Below, one piece after another: positions 8,686-17,299 of a stretch of DNA of 64,000 nt (positions within the stretch are counted from its first letter, which is position 1; each line of letters opens with the position of its first letter). A program made the position numbers and the translations under genes. Below the pieces are notes generated by a model. It worked only from the letters and a program-made list of their open reading frames with translations. It searched no databases and was not told the DNA's origin. This stretch comes from Actinomadura oligospora ATCC 43269 (GTDB lineage: Bacteria; Actinomycetota; Actinomycetes; Streptosporangiales; Streptosporangiaceae), in contig NZ_KI912410.1 in the NCBI RefSeq assembly GCF_000518265.1, forward strand, positions 972,774-1,036,773. The letters are read 5' to 3'.

Positions 8686-10374
8686 ATGTCAGACCCCCCG
8701 AAGAAGGAGACGGAAATCGCGCGCCGGATCAGGGCGCGTGGTCTCGCCAGGGGACGCACCCCCGCCCAGATCGCGGTCGACATCCACGATCAGTGCGGGC
8801 CGCTGTTCGGCATCACGCCGATCAAGGCGCACCGCCTCGCCCACGGCGTGGCGCTGTCCGACATCGTCGCCCAGGTCCGCGCGCTGTTCGAGGTCGACGG
8901 CAAGCCCGAGCCCAAGCTCGGGGACACGCTGCTGTCGGCCTACGAGAGCGGTTACAAGCGTCCCGGGCCCGAATACCTCCACTACCTGTGCGCCGTCTAC
9001 CGGGTCGAGCCCGACGACCTCGGGTACCGCAGCCCCTGCATCTGCGGGCGCGGCCACTCGACCCGGCCCGCTGAGACGGCCGGCGCCCCGCTGCCCGCGG
9101 GCGTCCCGTCCCAGCGGGAACCTGGTCTCCGCCCGCCGTCCGACACCGACGCCCTGATCGGGGCGGTGGTGGTCCCGGCGCCGGACGACCGGCACTGGAT
9201 CTCCGTCAGAAACCCCAGGGGTCCGGACCGCGCTGACGGCCCCGCCTCCATTGATGTGGGAGAGGAGGACATCGTGCTTCGCAGGACCCTGCTGAGCCTG
9301 CTGGCCGGATCGGGCGTCGTGACGCTCGACGGCCAGATCCTCGGCGCCGTGGACAATCTTCGGCGCAAGATGGACGACACCCTGGTCAGCGCGACCGTGT
9401 CACCGACCATGCTCGACCAGTGGGAGGAGACGACGCTCGGCTACGGGCAGCAGTACCAGGCGACACCGTCGCTGCGGATGCTCTGCGACGTGCTGCTCGA
9501 CTTCTCCGAGGTCCGGCGGATGGCCGACAAACGCCAGCCCGTCGAACTCCAGGAGCGACTGCTGCGGATCGCCGCCCAGCTGTCCGGGCTGTCCGGGCTG
9601 ATCATGATCAATCTGGGCGACCACCGCCTGGCGCGCTCGTTCTTCCGGACCGCGCGGACGGCCGCCGACGAGACCGGCGACCGCAAGCTGCGCGCCTGGG
9701 TGACCGTGCGCGAGGCGCTCGTCCCGATGTACTACGGCGACCCGCGCGAGGCGCTCCACCTGGCCCGCAAGGCCCAGGACCTCGCCGGACGCGACCCGAG
9801 CGTGGCCGCCGCGATGGCGCCCGCGGTCGAGGCGCGCGCCCTCGGCCAGCTCGCGCTGCGCGGCCGCGGCGACGCCGCGCCGAGCGCCCGCCGGGCTCTG
9901 CTGCGCGGCCGGTCGGTGTTCGACCAGCTGAGCAAGGAGCACACCGGCGACCTGGTGTTCGGCTTCACCGAACGGCAGATGACGTTCTACGAGGGCGACA
10001 CCTACACCAACCTGGGCGACCACAAGGGCGGTGAGGAGTCGCTGAGCAAGGCGCTCACGCTGTACGCCCCGACCGACCGCGTCGACCTCACACTGGTCCG
10101 GCTCGACCGGGCGTCCTGCAAGCTCCACGCGGGCCAGCCGGACGCGGCGCTCGTCGCGGCCCAGGAGGCCATCCTGGACCTGCCCTCCGAGCACCGCTCC
10201 GACATCCTCGTCCACCGGGCGCGGCAGGTCGGCGCGGCGGTCGGCGCCAAGCACCCGGGCCTGCCGGCCCTGACCGAGTTCTACGAGTCGCTGTCCGGCC
10301 CGAACATCCAGGGTCCGTCCGGCTCGCCGCCCCCATCGTCCAGGCCGTCGGTTCCGCCGGCCGAGCAGGTCTGA
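8686..10374 (+). CDS. XRE-like HTH regulator with TPR-like C-terminal region
   Basis: The 562-residue protein is read from ATG 8686, set by GAGGAGG at 8671-8677. The N-terminal 120 residues form a DNA-binding-like helical domain (RGRTPAQIAVDIHDQCG, then KAHRLAHGVALSDIVAQVR). A cysteine/histidine knuckle CICGRGH near residue 122 follows. After a variable linker, residues 210-560 form paired helices typical of TPR sensors (LARSFFRTARTAADETGDRK, EALHLARKAQDLAG). The plan resembles actinomycete developmental and antibiotic regulators such as NsdA; that comparison is from memory. Its TGA shares one base with the ATG of the next gene, so the two are translationally coupled. Confidence 0.75.
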   Translation: MSDPPKKETEIARRIRARGLARGRTPAQIAVDIHDQCGPLFGITPIKAHRLAHGVALSDIVAQVRALFEVDGKPEPKLGDTLLSAYESGYKRPGPEYLHYLCAVYRVEPDDLGYRSPCICGRGHSTRPAETAGAPLPAGVPSQREPGLRPPSDTDALIGAVVVPAPDDRHWISVRNPRGPDRADGPASIDVGEEDIVLRRTLLSLLAGSGVVTLDGQILGAVDNLRRKMDDTLVSATVSPTMLDQWEETTLGYGQQYQATPSLRMLCDVLLDFSEVRRMADKRQPVELQERLLRIAAQLSGLSGLIMINLGDHRLARSFFRTARTAADETGDRKLRAWVTVREALVPMYYGDPREALHLARKAQDLAGRDPSVAAAMAPAVEARALGQLALRGRGDAAPSARRALLRGRSVFDQLSKEHTGDLVFGFTERQMTFYEGDTYTNLGDHKGGEESLSKALTLYAPTDRVDLTLVRLDRASCKLHAGQPDAALVAAQEAILDLPSEHRSDILVHRARQVGAAVGAKHPGLPALTEFYESLSGPNIQGPSGSPPPSSRPSVPPAEQV

Positions 10375-11294
10375 TGCGCATGCCACAGTCAGAAGGCCAG
10401 CCCCCCGCCTCCCCGGCCGTCCCGGCGCGTCCGCCGGCCACGGGCGACCGGGCCGTTCCACCGGCCGACGGAGCACCCGCCCCGGAGCACACCGTCCCCG
10501 AGCACACGGGGGCGGGACACACCGGTGCAGGCCACGCAGGGGTAGGACACGCCGGAGCGGGGCACACCGGAGCGGGCCACGCAGGGGCGGGGCACGCCGG
10601 TGCAGGCCATCCTGGTGCGGGCCACGCCGGTGCGGGCCATGAGGGGGCGGGGCACAGCGGTGCCGAGCATGGCGCCGCCGAACACGGCGCCGTCCCGCGA
10701 CGGCGCCGGGCCGACCGTCCGAGCCTCGTCCGCGTGCGGGACGACCCGCCCGCATGGGAGTACGGAGGGCTGGTCCTGCGCCGGTACGCCGACGCCGACC
10801 ACGCCGCCGTGCTCCTCCTCCACCGGCAGGGGCTCGCGCAGGTCGGGCTGCGGCCCGGCGACGGGGTCTACTACGACCACGACTTCTTCCGGATGGAGGA
10901 GATCTACCTTCGGGGCGACGGCGAGTTCCTCGTCGGCGAGGTGGACGGACGGATCGTCGCCATGGGCGGCCTCCGCCGCGGCGACCTGGTCCCCGGCGGC
11001 GCCGAGCGCGCGCAGGGCCCGGGCGCGCCGGTCGTCCGGGTCCGCGAGGAACCCGTGGTCGAGATGGTGCGGCTGCGGGTGCGGCCGGAGCTCCAGCGCC
11101 GGGGCTACGGCGAGGCCGTCGTCCAGGCGCTGGAGGAACGCGCAGCCGAGCTCGGCTACCACCTGCTGCGGGCCGACACCACGTCCCGGCAGGGCCCCGC
11201 CCTCGCGCTCTACCGCAAGTTCGGCTGGCGCGAGACCAACCGCGAGGTCATCAACGGCATCGTCAACATCTACATCGAAAAACGGATTCGCTGA
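10374..11294 (+). CDS. GNAT N-acetyltransferase with period-5 histidine-rich N-terminal tail
   Basis: The 306-residue product has two parts. Residues 1-110 are low complexity with histidines at exactly every fifth position from 39 to 104 (14 His, mostly in Gly-Ala-Gly-His-Ala units). Residues 125-306 are a GNAT fold: VEMVRLRVRPELQRRGYGEA is the beta4/acetyl-CoA loop (R-R-G-Y-G), followed by HLLRADTTSRQGPALALYRK and FGWRETNRE. It would acetylate an amine using acetyl-CoA; the acceptor is unknown. The ATG overlaps the regulator's stop by one base, and a second ATG lies two codons on. The tail could bind metal or be a flexible linker. Confidence 0.85.
   Translation: MRMPQSEGQPPASPAVPARPPATGDRAVPPADGAPAPEHTVPEHTGAGHTGAGHAGVGHAGAGHTGAGHAGAGHAGAGHPGAGHAGAGHEGAGHSGAEHGAAEHGAVPRRRRADRPSLVRVRDDPPAWEYGGLVLRRYADADHAAVLLLHRQGLAQVGLRPGDGVYYDHDFFRMEEIYLRGDGEFLVGEVDGRIVAMGGLRRGDLVPGGAERAQGPGAPVVRVREEPVVEMVRLRVRPELQRRGYGEAVVQALEERAAELGYHLLRADTTSRQGPALALYRKFGWRETNREVINGIVNIYIEKRIR
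10485..10688 (+). repeat. 15-bp in-frame repeat encoding G-A-G-H-x units
   Basis: The coding DNA for residues 38-105 of the acetyltransferase is a run of 15-bp units. Most encode Gly-Ala-Gly-His plus Ala, Thr, Pro, Glu or Ser; the ends are diverged to Glu-His. Silent differences between units show the array is not freshly duplicated throughout. Confidence 0.88.
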
Positions 11295-11330
11295 GAATCG
11301 AGAAAAGACTCCACTGAGCACCAGTGGGCC

Positions 11331-11392
11331 CCCGGGACGACGGCCTCCGGCGGAGGCGCGGTCCGCCGAAAGGCCGCCGTCCCGGGCTTTTT
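11331..11392 (+). terminator. Rho-independent terminator after the acetyltransferase
   Basis: CCCGGGACGACGGCCT (11331-11346) pairs with AGGCCGCCGTCCCGGG (11371-11386) with one bulge, followed by CTTTTTC. It lies 37 bp after the stop and faces the convergent methyltransferase gene. Confidence 0.85.
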
Positions 11393-11418
11393 CGTGCCAT
11401 TCCGCCGGGCCCGGGGAC

Positions 11419-12201
11419 CTACTTCTTCAATTCCGCCGCGAGAAACTGCATCAAGGGATAGCGGCGATGGTGGAGGACGGTCAGGCCGCGAGAGGTGAGT
11501 TCGTCGGGAAGGTCGTCGTCGAACACGGTGACGCCGGTGGCGCGGCCGAGGATGTCGCCGGTGACGCGGAAGACCGGGAACGCCGGGCGGCGCGTGGTGA
11601 GGATCACCAGGCGACCGCCCGGCCGCAGGACGCGGGCCATGCCGTCCAGGGCGGTCCAGGGGTCGTCGAAGAGGTAGAGCGCGCCGAGGCAGCAGACCGC
11701 GTCGAAGACGCCGGTGCGGAACGGCGGGTCGATCGCGTTGCCGCGGACGTAGGCGATGCCCTGGCTGTCGGCGGCGGCGCGGGCGAGCATGGACGCGGAC
11801 GCGTCGAGCCCGACGACCAGGCCGTTCTCACCGACGCCGGACGCGACGGCGCGGGTGGTGTTGCCCGGCCCGCACGCCAGGTCGAGGACGGTCGCGGCGG
11901 GCTTGGCGATGTCGCCGGGCTGGGCGAGGCCGAGCCAGTCACGGGCGAGCGCGTGCTCCTCGGCGGTGTCCGGCCCGGACGGCCAGCCCTTGGCGATGTT
12001 GAACGCGAACGGGCGCCAGATCCGCTCGTAGACCTGCGGCAGCAGCGTGGACTGCATGGCCCGCTGGGCGAGCGTCGGCACGGGCTCGGCCTCGAGCAGG
12101 TCCAGGTAGCCGTCCGGTGCGGCGGGCTCGTCCGGCGGGTCGGCGAGCAGCGCGCAGACCCGGTCGAGCAGCCCGTCGTCCTGCGGTGTCGAAGAGGGCA
12201 C
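11419..12201 (-). CDS. Class I SAM-dependent methyltransferase
   Basis: The 260-residue protein contains the Rossmann SAM-binding motif I VLDLACGPGNTT (about residue 105), the acidic end of beta2 in VVGLDAS, FDAVCCLGALYLFDD (motif II region) and the post-motif RVLRPGGRLVI. This is the Methyltransf_11/UbiE-like type acting on small molecules. The acceptor cannot be read. It lies 109 bp downstream of the prolyl oligopeptidase gene on the same strand but probably has its own promoter. Confidence 0.85.
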   Translation of the reverse strand: MPSSTPQDDGLLDRVCALLADPPDEPAAPDGYLDLLEAEPVPTLAQRAMQSTLLPQVYERIWRPFAFNIAKGWPSGPDTAEEHALARDWLGLAQPGDIAKPAATVLDLACGPGNTTRAVASGVGENGLVVGLDASASMLARAAADSQGIAYVRGNAIDPPFRTGVFDAVCCLGALYLFDDPWTALDGMARVLRPGGRLVILTTRRPAFPVFRVTGDILGRATGVTVFDDDLPDELTSRGLTVLHHRRYPLMQFLAAELKK

Positions 12202-12310
12202 GACTGAATTCGATCATGCGCCCGCACCCCACGTCCCGCCCGGGGTCGCCCCCGTGACCGACCCCACCGGTCCGGGCCGCTCACACGGCACCGGACCCGG
12301 AGCCGGAGGC

Positions 12311-14389
12311 TCAGGGCAGACGCAACCCTGTTTCGTGGGCGAGGAAGGACAGGGTGTCGGTCATGAGGGCGGCGGAGCGGCTGACGGACCGGGCGGCGTG
12401 GCCGACGTCGGACTCGCGGCGCAGCAGGACGGGCTCGTCCGAGGACGTGGCGTGCTGGAGGGCCGCGCACATCTTGCGGGCGTGCAGCGGGTCGACGCGG
12501 CCGTCGCTGTCGAAGATGGTGAACAGGACGGCCGGGTACGCGACGTCCTCGCGGACGTGGTGGTACGGCGAGTACGCGAGGAGCCACGCGAGCTCGTCCG
12601 GCTTGTCGGCCGAGCCGAACTCGTCGTTCCAGATCTGGCCGATGCCGAACCTCTCGTAGCGGACCATGTCGAGCAGGGGCGCCGAGCAGATCACGGCGCG
12701 GTACAGGTCCGGGCGCTGCGTCAGGGCCGCGCCGACGAGCAGGCCGCCGTTGGATCCGCCGGAGATCGCCAGCTGGGACGGCGTGGTCAGGCCGTCCGCG
12801 ACGAGGCGTTCGGCGGCGGAGTGGAAGTCGTCGAAGACGTTCTGCTTGCGGTCGCGCATCCCCGCGCGGTGCCAGTCCTCGCCCTCCTCCGAGCCGCCGC
12901 GCAGGTTCGCGATCACGTACACGCCGCCCGCCTCGACCCAGGCGAGGATGGACGCCGAGTACGCCGGGGTGAGGGAGACGTTGAAACCGCCGTATCCGTA
13001 CAGAACGGTCGGACGCGGTCCGTCGCCGCCGGGACGGGAGATCACCAGCATCCGGACGGGCGTCCCGTCGTAGGACGCGTAGGTGACCTGCCGCGTCTCG
13101 ATCTCGGGGACGCTGACCGAGCCCGGCGCGGACGCCCACACGCGCGTCTCGCCCGTCCGCGCGTCGTAGTGCAGCACCGACGACGGCGTGACGTTGTCGG
13201 TGTAGCCGAACCACGCCTCGTGCCCGCCGTCCGGACGTTCGACGATGCCGCCGACCGAGCCGAGGCCGGGCAGCGGGACGGTCCCGAGCCGCTCGCCGGA
13301 CGCCAGGTCGTGGACGGTGATCTCGCTGATCGCGTGCCGCTCCCAGCCCGCGAGCAGGACGGGCCGGTCGAGGTCGTCCAGGATCGCGTAGTCGGTGAGG
13401 ACGGCCTCCGGGTCCTCGGGGACCAGGTCGCGCCAGGTCCCGGGGGACGGGTCGGAGGGGTCGGTCACGCAGATCCGCGAGCGCGGGGCGTCCCGGTCGG
13501 TGAACACGTAGGCGCGTCCGTCGCGTCCGACGTGCAGGCTGGTCGAGGCGTCCACCCCGACCTGGACGGGGCGCAGCTCGGGGCGCTCGAGCGGGGCGGC
13601 GGTGAGGTCGGCGATCCACAGGTCGTTGCGCGGCGCGGTCCCGGCGGACGCGGTCACCGTCAGCCAGCGCCCGTCGCGACTGACCGAGATGCCGTAGTAG
13701 TTCGTCTTGTCCAGTCCGTCGCCGAAGACCAGGACGTCGCCCTCGTCCGGGTCGGCGCCGACGCGGTGCAGATAGACGCGGCGGTGGAACTGCTCCTCGC
13801 CGTCCGGGACCTCGCCCGGCGCGAGCCGCCGCACGTAGTAGTACGCCTCGCCGCCCGGCAGCCACGCGACGACCGAGTTGCGGGTCCGGTCGATCGGCCC
13901 CTCGACGGGCTCGCCGGACGCCACGTCCAGCACGTGGAGCAGGGACTCCTCGTCGCCGCCGTGCGAGACCTTGTACGCCAGCCGCCGCCCCTCCTTGTCG
14001 GGCTGCCAGCCGTCGAGCGTGGTCGTGCCGTCCGGGTCGAGCGCGGTCGGGTCGACCAGGACGCGCTCGGCGCCGTCCGCGTCGACGGTGTAGAGGACGG
14101 GGTGCTCCTGCTCGGCGGTGCGGCGCGTGAAGAACCGCCGTCCGTCGCGCCACACCGGCGCGCCGACGCTGCCCGCGCTGAGCAGCTCGCCGAGCCGGGC
14201 GCGCAGCCGGTCGCGCCCGGGCAGGCCGTCCACGGTCTGGCGGAACAGGTCGTCCTGCGCCGAGAGCCACTTGGCGGTGTCCTCGGAGTCGGCGTCCTCC
14301 AGCCATCTGTACGGGTCGGGCACACGATGACCGTGCAGGTCGTCGGCGACGTCCGCGCGCGGCGCGGCGGGGTACTGCGGTCGGCTCAT
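12311..14389 (-). CDS. Prolyl oligopeptidase family serine peptidase (S9A)
   Basis: The 692-residue cytoplasmic protein begins MSRPQYPAAPRADVADDLHG and then DPYRWLED, the classic N-terminus of S9A prolyl oligopeptidases. A seven-bladed propeller region fills the middle. The C-terminal alpha/beta-hydrolase domain has Ser in SGGSNGGLLV, Asp in DSDGRVDPLH and His in ESDVGHAA. It cleaves proline-containing oligopeptides after Pro. ATG 14389 is chosen by family alignment; ATGs at 14407 and 14467 are possible but add non-homologous residues. The 14390-14515 gap is a divergent promoter region shared with the repeat protein. Confidence 0.92.
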   Translation of the reverse strand: MSRPQYPAAPRADVADDLHGHRVPDPYRWLEDADSEDTAKWLSAQDDLFRQTVDGLPGRDRLRARLGELLSAGSVGAPVWRDGRRFFTRRTAEQEHPVLYTVDADGAERVLVDPTALDPDGTTTLDGWQPDKEGRRLAYKVSHGGDEESLLHVLDVASGEPVEGPIDRTRNSVVAWLPGGEAYYYVRRLAPGEVPDGEEQFHRRVYLHRVGADPDEGDVLVFGDGLDKTNYYGISVSRDGRWLTVTASAGTAPRNDLWIADLTAAPLERPELRPVQVGVDASTSLHVGRDGRAYVFTDRDAPRSRICVTDPSDPSPGTWRDLVPEDPEAVLTDYAILDDLDRPVLLAGWERHAISEITVHDLASGERLGTVPLPGLGSVGGIVERPDGGHEAWFGYTDNVTPSSVLHYDARTGETRVWASAPGSVSVPEIETRQVTYASYDGTPVRMLVISRPGGDGPRPTVLYGYGGFNVSLTPAYSASILAWVEAGGVYVIANLRGGSEEGEDWHRAGMRDRKQNVFDDFHSAAERLVADGLTTPSQLAISGGSNGGLLVGAALTQRPDLYRAVICSAPLLDMVRYERFGIGQIWNDEFGSADKPDELAWLLAYSPYHHVREDVAYPAVLFTIFDSDGRVDPLHARKMCAALQHATSSDEPVLLRRESDVGHAARSVSRSAALMTDTLSFLAHETGLRLP

Positions 14390-14515
14390 GCGAAGCACTG
14401 TATTCATCTCGACCCGAGCCTGATCCCAGATCAATCCGCGTAACGAGGTGTACACGCTCGGTGACATCGGTAGATAGGCAAAAGATCACTGGGTTCATCA
14501 ACAACGGGGGAGTAC

Positions 14516-16102
14516 ATGAAGAACAGCAAGGCCGTTCGCGGGACGGTCCTGGGCGGGGCGCTCGCCGGAGCCGCACTGATCGCCGCCGCGCCCGCGCAGG
14601 CCACGCCGATTCCCGTCCCCGGCCACGCGGACGCCACGCCGGCCTTCACGCCGACGCGCGTCACGCCCGATCTCAAACCGATACCGAAACCGGCGCCCAC
14701 GCCGCCGCGGAACACGCCCACACGTCCTAGGGCCCTGCCGAAGCCCGCGCAGGCCACCCCGCGGACCACACCCGCGGACCCCACCCCCAGAACACCGCCC
14801 GCGAACACGCCGCCGAGAACCACACCGTGGAACCTCACACCGCACCAAATACCCGCGAACCTCACGCCGAGGACGCCACCCCGAAACCTGACACCGAGGA
14901 CGGCGCCTGGGAACCTGACGCCCAGGACGACGCCCGGAAACCTGACGCCGCGCACGCCCGGGAATCTGACGCCGCGCACGACGCCCGGGAATCTCGTGCC
15001 GAGGTCGGCGCCCGGGAATCTGACGCCCAGGTCGATGCCCGGGAACCTGACGCCGCGCACGCCCGGGAACCTTGCGCCGAGGTGGACGCCCGGGAATCTC
15101 GCGCCGCGTCAGGTGCCCACGAACCTGGTGCCGCGGACGGCGGGCGGCAACCTGGCGCAGCGTCCGGCGCCTGGGTATCTCGTACCTAGGACGACGCCGG
15201 TGAACCCGCGTCAGGCGCCCGCGAATCTGCCGCCGCGATCCACGTTCTCGAACGTGACGCCTCGGACGACGCCCGCGAACCTCGCGCCGCGCCAGGTGCC
15301 GACGAACTTGGCGCCCCGAAGCGCGGGCGGCAACCTGGCGCAGCGTCCGACGGCCGCGAACCTCGCGCCGAGGACGGCGCCTGCGAACCTTCCGCCGCGG
15401 AGCGTGCCCGCGTACGTGACGCCGCGTCAGGCGGCCGCGAATGTGGCGCCGCGATTCGTGCCTTCGAGCGTGACGCCGCGTACGGCGCCTGCGGGGCGGG
15501 TGCCGCGTCGTATCCCGGGGGCGGTGGCGCTGCGGACGCCGGCGCGGAGCGCGACGGGGAAGGGAGGCCGGGGGGCCGACCCGAGGGCCGGGAAGGTCGA
15601 GGTCTCCTACAGTTCGCCGAAGCTCGTGCAGGCGGGCGGGGTCCTGACCTGGAGCTGGACGGTCCGGAACACGGGCGGCGAGGCCGTGAAGGACGTCGTC
15701 CTGGTCCACAGGCTGACGCCGCAGCTCAAGGTCGGCAAGCTGCCGCAGGAGTGCAAGGCGGTCGCGGCCGAGATCCGGTGCTCCTACGGGGTGCTGCAGG
15801 CGGGGGCGACCTCCAGGGGTGACCTGACGGCCACCGTGCCCTCGGCCGCCAGGGGGTCGGTCAAGGTCAACGGCAGGGTGACCTGGCAGCCGGGCCCGGT
15901 GCCGGCGGGCGGGCTGGCGGCGTCGGGCTCCAACGGCATGGCCGGCGCGACCGGCACGACCGGTGTGAACGGCGCCAGCGGCGTGAACGGCGCTGCCGCT
16001 CCGAAGGGGCAGGTGGCTCCGCGGGGGCAGGCCGCTCCGAAGGGGCAGACGGCTCCGAGGGGGCAGGCGGTGCCTGGTGCGGTGCGGGGGGCGCGGCACT
16101 GA
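14516..16102 (+). CDS. Secreted repeat protein: Asn-Leu-x-Pro-Arg array, DUF11/CARDB-like domain, collagen-like and APKGQ tail
   Basis: The 528-residue protein starts behind GGGGGAG and has a signal peptide ending near AQA (residue 29). Residues 81-335 are about 28 units of a nine-residue repeat, consensus N-L-T-P-R-T-x-P-G, rich in Pro and Arg and almost without acidic residues. Residues 360-457 form a beta-sandwich-like domain (VEVSYSSPKLVQAGG, WSWTVRNTGGEAVKDV) resembling DUF11/CARDB modules, with two cysteines that could pair. Then come eight Gly-X-Y triplets (471-494) and four A-P-[K/R]-G-Q-x units. I infer a cationic, extended surface or wall-associated protein. No anchor motif is seen. 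I do not know a named family with this layout. Confidence 0.8.
   Translation: MKNSKAVRGTVLGGALAGAALIAAAPAQATPIPVPGHADATPAFTPTRVTPDLKPIPKPAPTPPRNTPTRPRALPKPAQATPRTTPADPTPRTPPANTPPRTTPWNLTPHQIPANLTPRTPPRNLTPRTAPGNLTPRTTPGNLTPRTPGNLTPRTTPGNLVPRSAPGNLTPRSMPGNLTPRTPGNLAPRWTPGNLAPRQVPTNLVPRTAGGNLAQRPAPGYLVPRTTPVNPRQAPANLPPRSTFSNVTPRTTPANLAPRQVPTNLAPRSAGGNLAQRPTAANLAPRTAPANLPPRSVPAYVTPRQAAANVAPRFVPSSVTPRTAPAGRVPRRIPGAVALRTPARSATGKGGRGADPRAGKVEVSYSSPKLVQAGGVLTWSWTVRNTGGEAVKDVVLVHRLTPQLKVGKLPQECKAVAAEIRCSYGVLQAGATSRGDLTATVPSAARGSVKVNGRVTWQPGPVPAGGLAASGSNGMAGATGTTGVNGASGVNGAAAPKGQVAPRGQAAPKGQTAPRGQAVPGAVRGARH
14756..15520 (+). repeat. 27-bp in-frame tandem repeat region
   Basis: The repeat has a 27-bp period with a few 24-bp units and codes for the N-L-x-P-R-x-x-P-G array. 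The strongest identity is at 14840-15110 and decays towards 15520, suggesting amplification from the centre. The same DNA is open in other frames on both strands, a by-product of the repeat. Confidence 0.85.
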
Positions 16103-16377
16103 GGTGAGCGGGTGTTCCGGTCCGGCCTTTCGGGCCGGGCCGGGCGCCGGGTTCGCGGGAGGGTCCTCGCGCGTCGGAAATTTCGCGGCGCCCGGGGCCC
16201 GGCCGTTCGAACCGCCCCGATCGTGGGGATGAAAGGGGGTAGCGGGCGGTCAGCTCAGGGGCCACACTGATTGCGGGCCGGCCGTTTCGGTCGGCTGCCG
16301 CCGCCCGCCCCCGCGGGCCGGGCAGTGGACGGCAGGCTCGTAAAGGACGGACCGGAAACGCCCCTGAGGAGGTCCTC

Positions 16378-16515
16378 GTGGCGGATGCGCAGGTGCCGGA
16401 GACGATACTCGGGCCTCGGGACGGGGCGCGCGCGAGTCGTGCGCCCGCCGAGGCGAAGAAACGAACGGTCATCCCCCTGACGGCGGCCGCGCTCACCCCG
16501 GCGGAGGCCGTCTGA
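16378..16515 (+). CDS. 45-aa coupled leader ORF upstream of the HNH gene
   Basis: A GTG at 16378 lies behind a strong GAGGAGG (16366-16372) and opens a 45-codon frame (VADAQVPETILGPRDGARAS, then an Ala/Pro-rich end with KKRTVIPLT). Its TGA (16513-16515) shares one base with the ATG of the HNH gene. The HNH gene itself has no obvious ribosome site, so translation of this frame probably delivers ribosomes to it. I do not recognise the peptide. Confidence 0.6.
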   Translation: MADAQVPETILGPRDGARASRAPAEAKKRTVIPLTAAALTPAEAV

Positions 16516-17024
16516 TGCGCCAGGTCCTGCTCCTCAACGCGACCTACGAACCCCTGACGACCCTCCCGCTCCGCCGCGCGGTCGTGCTCGTCCTCCGCGA
16601 CAAGGCCGAGATCGTCCACCACGACGCGTCCGGCGCGGTGCTGCACTCCGCCGCGATGACGGTGGAGGTCCCCTCCGTGATCCGGCTCCGCCGGTACGTG
16701 CGGATCCCGTTCCGGACCCGGGTCCCGCTGACCCGCACGGCGCTGATGCGCCGGGACAACTTCCGCTGCGTCTACTGCGGACGCCGCGCCGAGACCATCG
16801 ACCACGTGCAGCCGCGCAGCCGGGGCGGCAAGCACGTCTGGGAGAACTGCGTCGCGTCCTGCCAGACCTGCAACCACAGCAAGGCCGACCGTCTACTCGA
16901 GGAACTGGGCTGGACGCTCCCGATCACGCCCGGCGTGCCGCGCGGCGCGCACTGGAGGCTGATCGGCATCGTCCACGACGGCGATCCGCAGTGGGCCCCC
17001 TACGTCACCGAACCCGCCGCCTGA
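16515..17024 (+). CDS. HNH endonuclease
   Basis: The 169-residue protein opens MRQVLLLNATYEPLTTLPLR, the start typical of a widespread actinobacterial HNH family. The nuclease core is FRCVYCGRRAETIDHVQPRS, GGKHVWENC and CQTCNHSKADRL: a CxxC pair, the H-N-H metal site and a second CxxC for structural zinc. Because this family is common and chromosomal, a housekeeping or repair role is more likely than restriction. The start overlaps the stop of the 45-aa frame. Confidence 0.9.
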   Translation: MRQVLLLNATYEPLTTLPLRRAVVLVLRDKAEIVHHDASGAVLHSAAMTVEVPSVIRLRRYVRIPFRTRVPLTRTALMRRDNFRCVYCGRRAETIDHVQPRSRGGKHVWENCVASCQTCNHSKADRLLEELGWTLPITPGVPRGAHWRLIGIVHDGDPQWAPYVTEPAA

Positions 17025-17064
17025 CCCCTCTGTTCACGGGGGCGTCCGCACGTATCCTGGTGGC

Positions 17065-17277
17065 GTGCCACGGTATGACTATCGCTGCCGCGCGTGCGGC
17101 TCGACCTTCGAGGTCTCTCGCCCGATGATCCAGGCGTCCGACCCGGCCCCGTGCCCGGCGGGCCACGACGACACCGTCAAACTGCTGTCCACCGTCGCGG
17201 TGACGGGGCAGGCGTCCGCGCCCGCCCCACGCGGTGGCGGGGGCGGAGGGTGCTGCGGCGGAGGCTGCTGCTCCTGA
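17065..17277 (+). CDS. FmdB-type zinc ribbon protein
   Basis: The 70-residue protein begins GTG-CCA-CGG (PRYDYRCRACGSTFEVSR) and contains a zinc ribbon with CRAC at the first knuckle and the CP of PCPAGHDD as a degenerate second one. The tail is a glycine/cysteine cluster (GGGGGGCCGGGCCS) typical of actinobacterial FmdB/CxxC_CXXC_SSSS proteins. TATCCT at 17052-17057 lies about 7 nt before GTG and no ribosome site is present, so the mRNA is probably leaderless. Function is unknown. Confidence 0.85.
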   Translation: MPRYDYRCRACGSTFEVSRPMIQASDPAPCPAGHDDTVKLLSTVAVTGQASAPAPRGGGGGGCCGGGCCS

Positions 17278-17299
17278 CCCCCGCCGCCCCTCCGCGCGG

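Noticed and set aside
14498..16099. 533-codon open frame antisense to the repeat protein
   Set aside because: It is an Arg/His-rich mirror of the repeat array. It lacks a ribosome site, and the sense frame has a signal peptide and a folded domain.
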